Below are positions 37,918 through 45,765 of a DNA stretch of 64,000 bases, piece after piece (the stretch's first letter is position 1; every line of letters starts with the position of its first letter). The DNA is from Herminiimonas contaminans (GTDB lineage: Bacteria > Pseudomonadota > Gammaproteobacteria > Burkholderiales > Burkholderiaceae_D). Location: contig NZ_JADOEL010000004.1 in assembly GCF_015645465.1 (NCBI RefSeq), positions 186,001 to 250,000 on the forward strand, given 5' to 3'. The notes under the pieces are model-generated. The model did no database searches and was not told the origin of the DNA. It worked only from the letters and a program-made list of their open reading frames with translations. The translations under genes were made by a program, and so were the position numbers.

Positions 37918-37936
37918 ATCTAGCCAGGAGCATCTA

Positions 37937-39079
37937 ATGAAAGACGTATCAGCCTTAAAGCCGCCACCCTTTGCCCGTATCGGGGATTCGATTTCCCTGG
38001 TCAGTACGCCCGCACTGGTACTTGATCTGGATGCTTTTGATGCGAATACCCAGCGCATGGCTGAACTGGCGCGCCGCCACGGCGTGGCGCTGCGACCGCA
38101 TGCGAAGGCGCATAAATCGACCGCAATCGCCTTGCGCCAGCTGGAGCTGGGAGCAGTCGGCGTGTGCTGCCAAAAGATGAGCGAGGCTTATCCGTTTGTG
38201 GCGAAAGGCGTGCTGAGCATCCATATCAGCAATGAATTCGTCGGTGCTGACAAGGTAGCGATGGCAGTGGAGCTGGCCAACTATGTCCGGCTCAGCGTAT
38301 GTGTAGATCATCCGGCGCAGGTAGATGCGTTGGGGCGGGCAGCGACACAGGCCGGTGTGGTGATCACCGTTTTACCGGAAGTGGATATTGGTCAGGGACG
38401 TTGCGGTGTAAAAGGCAATGATGCACTGGCGGCGCTGGTTGACCGGATCGCGCTCTATGCGGGTCTGCGCTTTGGCGGATTGCAGGCGTATCACGGTGGC
38501 ATACAACATCTGTCTACATGGGAGCAGCGCAAGGAAGCCGCTGCAAACGCTGCCCATGCGACCGCGCAGTATGTACAATTCCTGGCCGCGCGCGGTATCC
38601 AGTGCGAGGTCATCACCGGCGGTGGTACCGGTACTGCGGAATTTGATGTGAGCAGCGGTGTGTACACTGAAATCCAGCCCGGCTCATACGTATTCATGGA
38701 CGGCGATTACGGTTCCAAGGATTGGCTGGGTGGCTGGAAACCGGCGCATAGCTTATACATCGCGAGTACTGTCATGAGTACGGCCAAACCCGGGCTGGCG
38801 GTATGTGATGTAGGACTCAAGGGCGTCGCGGTGGATTCTGGTTTGCCAGTGCTGCGACCTGGCGATCATGGCGGCCATTTGCAATACAAGGCAGCGAATG
38901 ACGAACATGGCATCCTGCAAATTGCCGCCGGTGATACACAGGATTATCTCGGCAGCAGGGTCTATCTCATACCCGGACATTGTGATCCGACCGCCAACTT
39001 GTATCAGCAATACGTAGGCTATCGGCGTGATGTGGTTGAATGCATATGGGAGATAGACGCGCGCGGACTTAGTCAGTAA
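37937..39079 (+). CDS. 3-hydroxy-D-aspartate aldolase-like PLP enzyme (DSD1 / alanine-racemase fold III)
   Basis: 380 residues from ATG 37937, preceded by AGGAG at ideal spacing. The PLP-binding Lys is expected at Lys57 in RPHAKAHKS. The segments VGVCCQKMSEA, GGGTGTAEFD, QPGSYVFMDGDYG and the metal-binding PGHCDPTANLYQQYVG are those of fold-type III D-threonine aldolase / D-serine dehydratase proteins and most like the 3-hydroxyaspartate aldolases (for example BhcC) as I recall them. The predicted reaction splits 3-hydroxy-D-aspartate to glycine and glyoxylate. It is divergent from tctCBA. D-threonine aldolase activity is the main alternative. Confidence 0.83.
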   Translation: MKDVSALKPPPFARIGDSISLVSTPALVLDLDAFDANTQRMAELARRHGVALRPHAKAHKSTAIALRQLELGAVGVCCQKMSEAYPFVAKGVLSIHISNEFVGADKVAMAVELANYVRLSVCVDHPAQVDALGRAATQAGVVITVLPEVDIGQGRCGVKGNDALAALVDRIALYAGLRFGGLQAYHGGIQHLSTWEQRKEAAANAAHATAQYVQFLAARGIQCEVITGGGTGTAEFDVSSGVYTEIQPGSYVFMDGDYGSKDWLGGWKPAHSLYIASTVMSTAKPGLAVCDVGLKGVAVDSGLPVLRPGDHGGHLQYKAANDEHGILQIAAGDTQDYLGSRVYLIPGHCDPTANLYQQYVGYRRDVVECIWEIDARGLSQ

Positions 39080-39194
39080 GACTGTTGTATTTCCTGATAG
39101 GGTCTGGCGGCAGGGCGCGGTATAGTACGGCTGCTGAACCGAAATGCGAAATTCGCATAGCCGATTTGCAGCGGGTCAGCGCCTACCTTTAGTC

Positions 39195-39206
39195 ATATAG
39201 TTGTAA
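39195..39206. promoter_or_regulatory. Candidate SoxR operator, copy 1
   Basis: ATATAGTTGTAA, ending on the first base of the DUF302 lipoprotein start codon. It shares CATATAGTTRTA with the copy upstream of soxC. Binding here would block translation initiation or a promoter close to it. Confidence 0.45.
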
Positions 39207-39778
39207 TGAAAATAAATTACTGGATCAAGCTCCTGCCGCTCTGCGCCATCCTCGCCAGCCTGACTGCGTGCGGCACCCTGCGCGCCATCAACAACACGGA
39301 AGATGGCGCAGGTGCGGAAGCGATGAACGTCTGGAGCCGCTGGGTGGATGCGGACGGTGATATCGCCGCCGCCACGACCTGGGAACGCAAGGTCAAGGAT
39401 GGCGTGACGATAGCCGAAGTGGAGCAGGCGTTTACCAGTGTTGCTGCGGAAGACAATATCAAATCCGTCGGCGAATTCCATTTGTCCAAAGAGCTGTCGC
39501 TGCGTAGCGGCAAGCCAGAGAAATTCCTCAAGGTATATTCCTACTGTAGTCCCATGATAGCGCGCCAAATGGTCGACTTCAGTCCGCATATGGCGGCCTA
39601 TATGCCGTGCCGCCTGACCGTGGTCGAGAAGGATGACGGTTTGTGGATCTATGCGCTGAATATGGATATGTTGATCAAAATGGGGCGCAAGTTGCCGCCC
39701 GAACTACGCAAATCTGTCATGCAAGTGCGCGACACCATGTGGAAAATGATGGAGCGCGGGGCGTTGGGCGAATTCTGA
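39206..39778 (+). CDS. DUF302-like lipoprotein at the head of the sox region
   Basis: 190 residues. Signal peptide with lipobox SLTAC, Cys22 being lipidated. The middle-to-late segment KVYSYCSPMIARQMVDF with MPCRLTVVEKDDGLWIYAL resembles the DUF302 fold, whose members often occur near sulfur-oxidation genes. Two Cys residues remain in the mature domain (in YSYCSP and YMPCRL). No enzymatic motif is seen. It lies on the same strand as, and 111 bp before, the SoxH-like gene. Confidence 0.75.
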   Translation: MKINYWIKLLPLCAILASLTACGTLRAINNTEDGAGAEAMNVWSRWVDADGDIAAATTWERKVKDGVTIAEVEQAFTSVAAEDNIKSVGEFHLSKELSLRSGKPEKFLKVYSYCSPMIARQMVDFSPHMAAYMPCRLTVVEKDDGLWIYALNMDMLIKMGRKLPPELRKSVMQVRDTMWKMMERGALGEF

Positions 39779-39820
39779 ACAACGCTATGCGAACCGGATT
39801 TGCTTTGGTAGTATTTGCGT

Positions 39821-39832
39821 ATATAACTATAT
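39821..39832. promoter_or_regulatory. Candidate SoxR operator, copy 2
   Basis: ATATAACTATAT, the exact reverse complement of the copy upstream of soxC, 58-69 bp before the SoxH-like start. Confidence 0.55.
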
Positions 39833-39889
39833 AATTAAGTTTGATTGCCAGGCAGTACCATGCTGACCAGACAACACCGAGGAGACGAT

Positions 39890-40864
39890 ATGTTGGCTTA
39901 CCACAGGATGTGCGGCTTGCTGTTGCTTGCGTTGGCGCTATTCGGTGTGCGTACAGCGGTTGCGGCAGATGACATCACGCTGCGGCCTATCAAGATTTCC
40001 CCACATGTGTACTACTTCCAGGGTACGGCTGGCATGGCCAGTGTCGCCAACAAAGGCTTCATGTCGAACGCTGGCTTTGTCGTTACCAAGGATGGTGTTG
40101 TTGTATTTGATGCACTGGCGACGCCGGTGCTGGGCAATGCGATGCTCAAGGCCATCAAGCGCATTACGCCGCTGCCGGTCAAGCGTGTCATTATCAGTCA
40201 CTACCATGCAGATCATTTCTATGGCTTGCAGGCATTCAAGGCGCAAGGCGCCGAAGTATGGGCGCATGAAAACGGTCGTGCTGCGCTCAATTCCGACCTG
40301 ACGCAGGAGCGACTAAAGCAACGCCGTACCGACCTCGCACCATGGGTCAATGAAAAAACACAATTGATACCGGCTGATCGCTGGCTGGATTTCAAGGATG
40401 GCAAGGTCATGCCGTTTGAAATGGGTGGCATGCATTTCCGCATCATCGATTCCAGCGGAGCGCATTCGGCCGAAGACATCATGTTGTATGTGGAGGAAGA
40501 CAAAGTCCTGTTTGCCGGCGACCTGTTCTTTACCGGACGCATACCTTTTGTCGGCGAAGCGAATAGCAAGGTGTGGCTGGAAGCACTGGACCGCATGCTG
40601 GAAATGAAGCCTGCGCTGGTGGTGCCTGGTCATGGCAAAATGTCTACGCAACCCATGCAGGACATGCAGTTGACGCGTGATTACCTGATCTTCCTGCGTC
40701 AGAAAATGGGTGAGGCGGTCGCCGATATGGTGCCGTTTGAAGAAGCCTATGCAAAAGTAGACTGGGCCAGGTTTGCGAAGTATCCTGCATTTGAACAGGC
40801 GAATCGTTTAAATGCGTATGGCACCTACATATTGATGGAAAAAGAAAGCCTGGAAAAGCGTTAG
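39890..40864 (+). CDS. SoxH-like secreted metallo-beta-lactamase-fold hydrolase
   Basis: 324 residues from ATG 39890, which has GAGGAGA upstream; an ATG at 39845 would add 15 residues. Signal peptide to about residue 25 (VAA). The metal motif SHYHADHFYGLQAF (His104, His106, Asp108, His109) is intact, with a further His in SSGAHSAEDI, Asp in LFAGDLFF and His in PGHGK. This matches SoxH and the quinoprotein-relay-associated hydrolases, which may be glyoxalase II-like thioesterases. The substrate in sulfur oxidation is not known; it could hydrolyse a periplasmic thioester or persulfide adduct. Confidence 0.82.
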   Translation: MLAYHRMCGLLLLALALFGVRTAVAADDITLRPIKISPHVYYFQGTAGMASVANKGFMSNAGFVVTKDGVVVFDALATPVLGNAMLKAIKRITPLPVKRVIISHYHADHFYGLQAFKAQGAEVWAHENGRAALNSDLTQERLKQRRTDLAPWVNEKTQLIPADRWLDFKDGKVMPFEMGGMHFRIIDSSGAHSAEDIMLYVEEDKVLFAGDLFFTGRIPFVGEANSKVWLEALDRMLEMKPALVVPGHGKMSTQPMQDMQLTRDYLIFLRQKMGEAVADMVPFEEAYAKVDWARFAKYPAFEQANRLNAYGTYILMEKESLEKR

Positions 40865-40903
40865 TCTGCTACCGGCCTAAGCAGTATATAAAAGGAGATG
40901 ATG

Positions 40904-41335
40904 ATGAAACTGATACGTACAACATTCCTGCTGCTGTTCTGCGCAGTGCTCGGTACGGCGGTTGCCAATGCGGCTGACCGTGAAGAGAAAGTGGTGTATC
41001 ACATCACCGATAGTGCAATTGCGACCCAGGCATTGAATAACATCCGTAATCACCTGAACGCCAGCCCGAAAGCCAAGATTGTGGTGGTCGCGCATGGTGC
41101 AGGCATAGACTTCCTGCTGGAAGGCGCGAAGAATAAAAACGGTAATCCGTATGACATCGCCGTGCAGGAATTGACGGATCGCGATCATGTGGAATTCCGC
41201 ATTTGTAATAACACGCTGGAAACGCGCAAGATAGACAAGAAACAAGTCATACCGGAAGCCAAGATCGTTCCGTCAGGCGTGGCAGAAGTAGCGCGCCTGC
41301 AGATACAAGAAGGCTACGCTTACATCAAACCGTAG
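40904..41335 (+). CDS. Secreted DsrE/DsrF-like protein
   Basis: 143 residues; three ATGs in a row (40898, 40901, 40904) follow AAAGGAG, and the third has the best spacing. Signal peptide ends near VANA. The mature part KVVYHITDSAIATQALNNIRNHL with KIVVVAHGAGIDFLL has the DsrE-type alpha/beta pattern, and one Cys lies in FRICNNTLE, at the position of the sulfur-carrying Cys in DsrE-like proteins. A periplasmic sulfur carrier is an inference. It lies 39 bp after the SoxH-like gene on the same strand. Confidence 0.75.
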   Translation: MKLIRTTFLLLFCAVLGTAVANAADREEKVVYHITDSAIATQALNNIRNHLNASPKAKIVVVAHGAGIDFLLEGAKNKNGNPYDIAVQELTDRDHVEFRICNNTLETRKIDKKQVIPEAKIVPSGVAEVARLQIQEGYAYIKP

Positions 41336-41398
41336 TACCTGATCCTGTTTATGGATTAGGGTGTACAGATAAATTAACCAAATTAGTGGACGTGTGTT

Positions 41399-41773
41399 GT
41401 GGATAAAAATTTCAACAAAGAAGACATGAGTGAGCTCTTCGAAGAAGTAGCGAATTACTTTTCTTTGCTGTGTGAACCCACGCGCCTGAAAATCCTCTAC
41501 GCGGTCTGTAACGGTGAGCGCTCGGTAGGTGATATCGTCAATGAAGTCGAGTCGACACAGGCGAATGTTTCGCGCCAGATCAACATGCTGTACCGCGCAA
41601 AAATCCTTGCGCGTCGCAAGGAAGGCACGCAGGTTTACTACCGTGTCGATGATGAAAAGACAGTAGATTTGTGCAAAGCAGTATGCGGACGTGTAGCGGC
41701 GCAAATAGGCATGCCATCGCCGGTAGTGCAACTGCCAGTCGTGGCGCCTAAGCGACGCGTCGCCAGCAGATAA
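41399..41773 (+). CDS. soxR: ArsR-family repressor, SoxR type
   Basis: 124 residues from GTG 41399; an ATG at 41426 with AAGAAG upstream is the alternative. A winged helix-turn-helix follows the pattern SVGDIVNEVESTQANVSRQINMLYRA. Cys25, Cys37, Cys92 and Cys96 are present. The SoxR/BigR sensors known to me use a Cys pair 66 residues apart, and this protein does not have it, so its redox sensing would use another pair. Position before soxC and three nearby copies of ATATAGTTRTA support a local repressor of the sox genes. Confidence 0.82.
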   Translation: MDKNFNKEDMSELFEEVANYFSLLCEPTRLKILYAVCNGERSVGDIVNEVESTQANVSRQINMLYRAKILARRKEGTQVYYRVDDEKTVDLCKAVCGRVAAQIGMPSPVVQLPVVAPKRRVASR

Positions 41774-41816
41774 AAATAAAAAATAAAAAAACGGTGCATA
41801 TTATCCGTATATGCGC

Positions 41817-41828
41817 ATATAGTTATAT
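41817..41828. promoter_or_regulatory. Candidate SoxR operator, copy 3, upstream of soxC
   Basis: ATATAGTTATAT, flanked by GC and AG, 40-51 bp before the soxC start, in a very AT-rich gap (41774-41867). Confidence 0.55.
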
Positions 41829-41867
41829 AGGCACATAATTAAACAAAATTGCCGTAGGAGACAACGG

Positions 41868-43226
41868 ATGACTAAGGATGCAATTAAGGCAGGCCGCTTG
41901 CTGCGCGCGCCTGAAAATTTCCTGGACCCGGTAGTGGCCCAGGAAATTACAGCAAATGGCTTGAGTGAAGAGCGCAGGGGCTTCCTGCGTAAAAGTTTTC
42001 TCGCAGCGAGTGCGGCCATGGCAAGCGGTGTCACGTTTGCACAGGGCGGCGTGAGCGGTGATGGCGACCCGAATATATTGAATCTCCCCGAACATTCCAC
42101 CACGCTCGGCCAGGCCGTCGCGACTAATGGTTACGGGGTTCCTTCCAAATATGAAACCAATCTCCTGCGTCGCGAGTCGCCGGGATTGACACGCGTATCT
42201 GCGGCATCGGTTTCATTCGCGCCGCTGCAAGGCCTGTTTGGCATCATCACGCCGAGTGGTCTGCATTTCGAGCGGCATCATCAGGGATGGCACGACATCG
42301 ATCCGAGCAAGCATCGCTTCATGATCAATGGCCTGGTCAAGAATCCCAAGGTCTACACGATGGATGACTTGATGCGCCTGCCTTCGGTATCGCGCATGCA
42401 CTTCATCGAGTGCGGTGCGAATACAGCGATGGAGTGGGGCAATGTCGCGGTGCCTACCGTGCAATACTCGCATGGCATGTTGAGCTGCTGCGAATTCACA
42501 GGCGTACCGCTCTCGGTGCTGCTGGAAGATTGCGGCTACGACAAAAAGAACGGCAAATTCATCCTCGCCGAAGGTGCGGATGGATCAAGCATGACACGTA
42601 CTATCAGCATGGATAGAGCACTCGACGATGTCATCGTCGCATGGGGCATGAACGGCGAAATGCTGCGTCCGGAAAACGGTTATCCGCTGCGCCTGGTAGT
42701 CCCTGGCGTGCAGGGCGTGTCCTGGGTCAAGTGGTTGCGTCGCATCGAAGTCGGTGACAAGGAATACGGCACCAAGGATGAGGCGATCCACTACATCGAC
42801 TCCATGCCGGACGGCATGTACCGTCAGTACACCTCGATACAGGAATGCAAATCGGTGATCACCACACCGTCGGCAGGCCAAATGCTGCTGGATAAAGGCT
42901 TCTACAACATTACCGGTCTTGCATGGTCGGGGCGCGGCAAGATCAAGCGCGTCGACGTCTCCGTCGATGGCGGACGCAACTGGCGCACCGCGAGACTGGA
43001 AGGCCCGGTCAATACCAAGTGCCTGACACGTTTTAATATCAACTGGGTTTGGGATGGCTCACCAGTCGTATTGCAATCACGTGCGATAGATGAAACCGGT
43101 TATGTACAACCGAAGATCAACGAACTGCGTGCCGTGCGCGGTACGCGCTCCATCTATCACAACAACGCAATCCAATCGTGGAAAGTCTCGGAATCAGGAG
43201 AGGTGTCGAATGTACAGGTTTACTAA
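41868..43226 (+). CDS. soxC: SoxC, molybdenum subunit of sulfane dehydrogenase
   Basis: 452 residues. A Tat signal is embedded after a 35-residue leader (RRGFLRKSFLAASA, 36-49), as usual for SoxC. The sulfite-oxidase-type molybdopterin domain has the Mo-ligating Cys182 in MHFIECGANTAMEWG, followed by a dimerisation domain with RGKIKRVDVSVDGGRNW. With SoxD it oxidises the sulfane sulfur bound to SoxY, giving six more electrons per thiosulfate. TAGGAGAC precedes the ATG. Its end overlaps soxD by 17 bp. Confidence 0.95.
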   Translation: MTKDAIKAGRLLRAPENFLDPVVAQEITANGLSEERRGFLRKSFLAASAAMASGVTFAQGGVSGDGDPNILNLPEHSTTLGQAVATNGYGVPSKYETNLLRRESPGLTRVSAASVSFAPLQGLFGIITPSGLHFERHHQGWHDIDPSKHRFMINGLVKNPKVYTMDDLMRLPSVSRMHFIECGANTAMEWGNVAVPTVQYSHGMLSCCEFTGVPLSVLLEDCGYDKKNGKFILAEGADGSSMTRTISMDRALDDVIVAWGMNGEMLRPENGYPLRLVVPGVQGVSWVKWLRRIEVGDKEYGTKDEAIHYIDSMPDGMYRQYTSIQECKSVITTPSAGQMLLDKGFYNITGLAWSGRGKIKRVDVSVDGGRNWRTARLEGPVNTKCLTRFNINWVWDGSPVVLQSRAIDETGYVQPKINELRAVRGTRSIYHNNAIQSWKVSESGEVSNVQVY

Positions 43227-44286
43227 AACTGTCGTCGCCCTGTTGCTGGCGACGAGTAGCACGATGGCGCTGGCACAGGCTGCCTATACAAATATTGGTC
43301 GTCCTGCGACTGCGAAGGAAATTGCAGCCTGGGACATCGATGTGCGTCCAGACTTCAAAGGCCTGCCGCCCGGTTCCGGTACGGTCGCCAAAGGCATGGC
43401 GGTGTGGGAAGGCAAGTGCGCTTCCTGTCACGGCACCTTCGGTGAATCGAATGAAGTGTTTACGCCTATCGTCGGCGGCACTACCAAGGAAGACATCAAG
43501 ACTGGTCATGTCGCTGCATTGTCCAACAACAAGCAACCGCAACGCACCACCATCATGAAAGTGCCGACGGTGTCGACTTTGTGGGACTACATCAATCGCG
43601 CGATGCCATGGACTGCGCCGAAGTCGCTGACGACGGAAGAAGTCTACGCGGTGACAGCATACATCCTGAACATGGCTGAAATCCTGCCCGACGATTTCAC
43701 GCTGTCAGACAAGAACATCGCCGAAGTGCAGCAGCTGATGCCGAACCGGAATGGCATGACACGCAACCATGGTATGTGGGATATCAAAGGCAAGCCTGAT
43801 GTGAAAAGCGTGGCCTGCATGAAGGATTGCAAAGTCAGTACGGATTTGCGTTCCACCTTGCCGGAACCATCACGCAATGCACATGGCAATATCCAGCTGC
43901 AAAACCGTACCTTCGGTGAAGTGCGCGGCGTAGATACTACCAAGCCTGCGTCGACCAAACCGATCTCTGCGATCACAGCTGATCAAAAACTGGCGATGGC
44001 AGCACCGGCCAAGCCAGCAGCGTCTGCCAAGGCAGATGGCCTGGCCTTGGCCAAGCAATATGCGTGCGTAGCCTGTCACGGTGTCAGCAGCAAATTGATA
44101 GGCCCGGGCTTCAATGAGATCGCGGCCAAATACAAAGGCGATGCAGCTGCATCGGCCGCGCTGACCACCAAGATTAAGAACGGCAGCACCGGTGCATGGG
44201 GCCCTATCCCCATGCCAGCCCAGGCCCATGTCAAGGATGAAGACATCAAGACCCTGGTGGGCTGGATACTGGGCGGAGCCAAGTAA
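43210..44286 (+). CDS. soxD: SoxD, diheme cytochrome c subunit of sulfane dehydrogenase
   Basis: 358 residues from ATG 43210 (MYRFTKTVVALLL), preceded by CAGGAGAGG; a longer frame overlapping soxC further is unlikely. Sec signal peptide to about residue 22. Two haem motifs are seen: CASCH at 70-74 and CVACH at 286-290, each with a cytochrome c domain. An Ala/Pro/Lys-rich linker joins them. It accepts electrons from SoxC in the periplasm. Translationally coupled to soxC. Confidence 0.94.
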   Translation: MYRFTKTVVALLLATSSTMALAQAAYTNIGRPATAKEIAAWDIDVRPDFKGLPPGSGTVAKGMAVWEGKCASCHGTFGESNEVFTPIVGGTTKEDIKTGHVAALSNNKQPQRTTIMKVPTVSTLWDYINRAMPWTAPKSLTTEEVYAVTAYILNMAEILPDDFTLSDKNIAEVQQLMPNRNGMTRNHGMWDIKGKPDVKSVACMKDCKVSTDLRSTLPEPSRNAHGNIQLQNRTFGEVRGVDTTKPASTKPISAITADQKLAMAAPAKPAASAKADGLALAKQYACVACHGVSSKLIGPGFNEIAAKYKGDAAASAALTTKIKNGSTGAWGPIPMPAQAHVKDEDIKTLVGWILGGAK

Positions 44287-44375
44287 ATGTAGCAACAAAA
44301 AACTGCAGGAAAAGATGGTTGGCAGGATGTGTAGTAAGTAGGTGTATTAATCAAAACTAAAACGAGGAGATGTAA

Positions 44376-44810
44376 ATGTACAAACTGGTAAGCGCTGTGA
44401 CCCTGGCATTATTTTCATTGAGCGTGTCGGCTGCCGAGCATCAGGTGAAGATGGTAAATAACGGCAAAGACGGCATGATGTCATTCGAGCCTACCTTCCT
44501 GAAAGCTGAAAAAGGCGACACCGTTAAATTCATCAAAACTGATGCAGCGCACAACAGCGCATCCGTCCTGGTACCTGCCGGTGCCAAGGAATGGAAAGGC
44601 AAGATGGATGAAGAAATTGTTGTGTCGCTGACGCAAGAGGGCGTGTATGTTTATGTTTGTGATCCACATAAAACCATGGGCATGGCTGGTGTGATTCAGG
44701 TCGGTAAAGCGGGCAACCTGGATGCAGCAAAAGCTGAAGCCGACAAACTCTCGAAGAGCTTTGTCATGAACAAGGATCGTTTGACCAAAGCACTGGCGCA
44801 AGTGAAGTAA
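44376..44810 (+). CDS. Pseudoazurin-like blue copper protein
   Basis: 144 residues. Signal peptide to residue 20, then a cupredoxin domain. The type-1 copper ligands are intact: His59 (DAAHNSAS), Cys95, His98 and Met103 in YVCDPHKTMGM, with the pseudoazurin spacing. A 35-residue C-terminal extension rich in Lys and Ala (AEADKLSKSF...) resembles the helical tail of pseudoazurins. GAGGAG precedes the ATG. It lies between soxD and soxY, 89 bp after soxD, and is thus a strong candidate electron acceptor for SoxCD or SoxAX. Confidence 0.9.
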   Translation: MYKLVSAVTLALFSLSVSAAEHQVKMVNNGKDGMMSFEPTFLKAEKGDTVKFIKTDAAHNSASVLVPAGAKEWKGKMDEEIVVSLTQEGVYVYVCDPHKTMGMAGVIQVGKAGNLDAAKAEADKLSKSFVMNKDRLTKALAQVK

Positions 44811-44862
44811 GTGGCAGGCGTGCCATCTCGCGATGGCATCAATTTTTCAAGAGGAGAATCTA

Positions 44863-45324
44863 ATGAATCAGAAACGACGTGACGCGTTGCGCATAGCAAC
44901 GGTACTCGGATTGGCTATTTCAGCCGGCATATTGAAGCCTACGGACGTACTTGCTGCTGATTGGAAATCCAGCGGCTTCGATGCTAAATCGCTGCAGGAA
45001 GCATTGGCTGCACTGGGTGCGGACAAAGCGGCAATCAGCACCGATATCGCAGTCAACGGTCCTGATATCGCAGAAAACGGTGCAGTCGTTCCAGTCTCGG
45101 TATCGAGCAATGTGCCGAACACGGAATTCATGGCCATCCTGGTGGAGAAAAACCCGACACCACTGTCCGCCACCATGACCCTGCCAGCCGGCACGGAAGC
45201 CAACGTTAGTACCCGCGTCAAGATGGGCGGTACCTCGAACGTGCATGCACTGGTCAAGGCAAATGGTAAGTGGCTGATCGCCAGTAAAGAGATCAAGGTC
45301 ACTCTCGGCGGTTGCGGCGGTTAA
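44863..45324 (+). CDS. soxY: SoxY, sulfur-carrier subunit
   Basis: 153 residues from ATG 44863, which has AGAGGAGA upstream. Tat-like signal at the N-terminus (KRRDALRIATVLG), as in other SoxY proteins. The C-terminus is the invariant swinging arm GGCGG, with Cys151 carrying the thiosulfate-derived sulfur through the cycle. Partner of SoxZ, encoded 43 bp downstream. Confidence 0.97.
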   Translation: MNQKRRDALRIATVLGLAISAGILKPTDVLAADWKSSGFDAKSLQEALAALGADKAAISTDIAVNGPDIAENGAVVPVSVSSNVPNTEFMAILVEKNPTPLSATMTLPAGTEANVSTRVKMGGTSNVHALVKANGKWLIASKEIKVTLGGCGG

Positions 45325-45367
45325 TTACGCCTGCTAGTTATCCACACCAATTTTTGAGGGAAATATC

Positions 45368-45679
45368 ATGGGAAATCCGATGCGCATACGCGCCAATGCA
45401 ACTGGCGACGTCGTAGAAGTCAAAGTCCTGATGCGTCACGATATGGAAACCGGCCAGCGCAAAGATGCTTCCGCCAAAGCCGTACCGGCGCACTTCATCC
45501 AGACACTGACCGCAAAATGCAATGACAAGGTTGTGCTCGATATGTTGATGGGTACGTCGATTTCAAAAGATCCGTTCTTGTCGTTCAAGTTCAAGGGCGG
45601 TGCCAAAGGTGACAAGATCACCATCAGCTGGACCGATAACACGGGGGACAGCCGTACCGATGAAGCAGCAGTTTCCTGA
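45368..45679 (+). CDS. soxZ: SoxZ, partner of SoxY
   Basis: 103 residues without signal peptide; SoxZ is exported as a complex with SoxY by the Tat signal of SoxY. The segments IRANATGDVVEVKVLMRHDMETGQ and PFLSFKFKGGAKGDKITISWTDN are typical. GAGGGA precedes the ATG. Confidence 0.97.
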   Translation: MGNPMRIRANATGDVVEVKVLMRHDMETGQRKDASAKAVPAHFIQTLTAKCNDKVVLDMLMGTSISKDPFLSFKFKGGAKGDKITISWTDNTGDSRTDEAAVS

Positions 45680-45765
45680 AGCTAATTAAGCAAACGGGAG
45701 CAGAAGTACCCAAGTGATACGAATGTGGCATCAGACCGCATCCACTTAAATTTGAGGAGGGCGTA

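Noticed and set aside
37901-37936. Upstream extension of the aldolase-like gene to a TTG start
   Set aside because: The ATG at 37937 has an ideal Shine-Dalgarno site and the extension would run through the operator motif.
41774-41867. A-rich run before soxC as an insertion or phage remnant
   Set aside because: Low-complexity promoter DNA; no repeats, no coding remnants.
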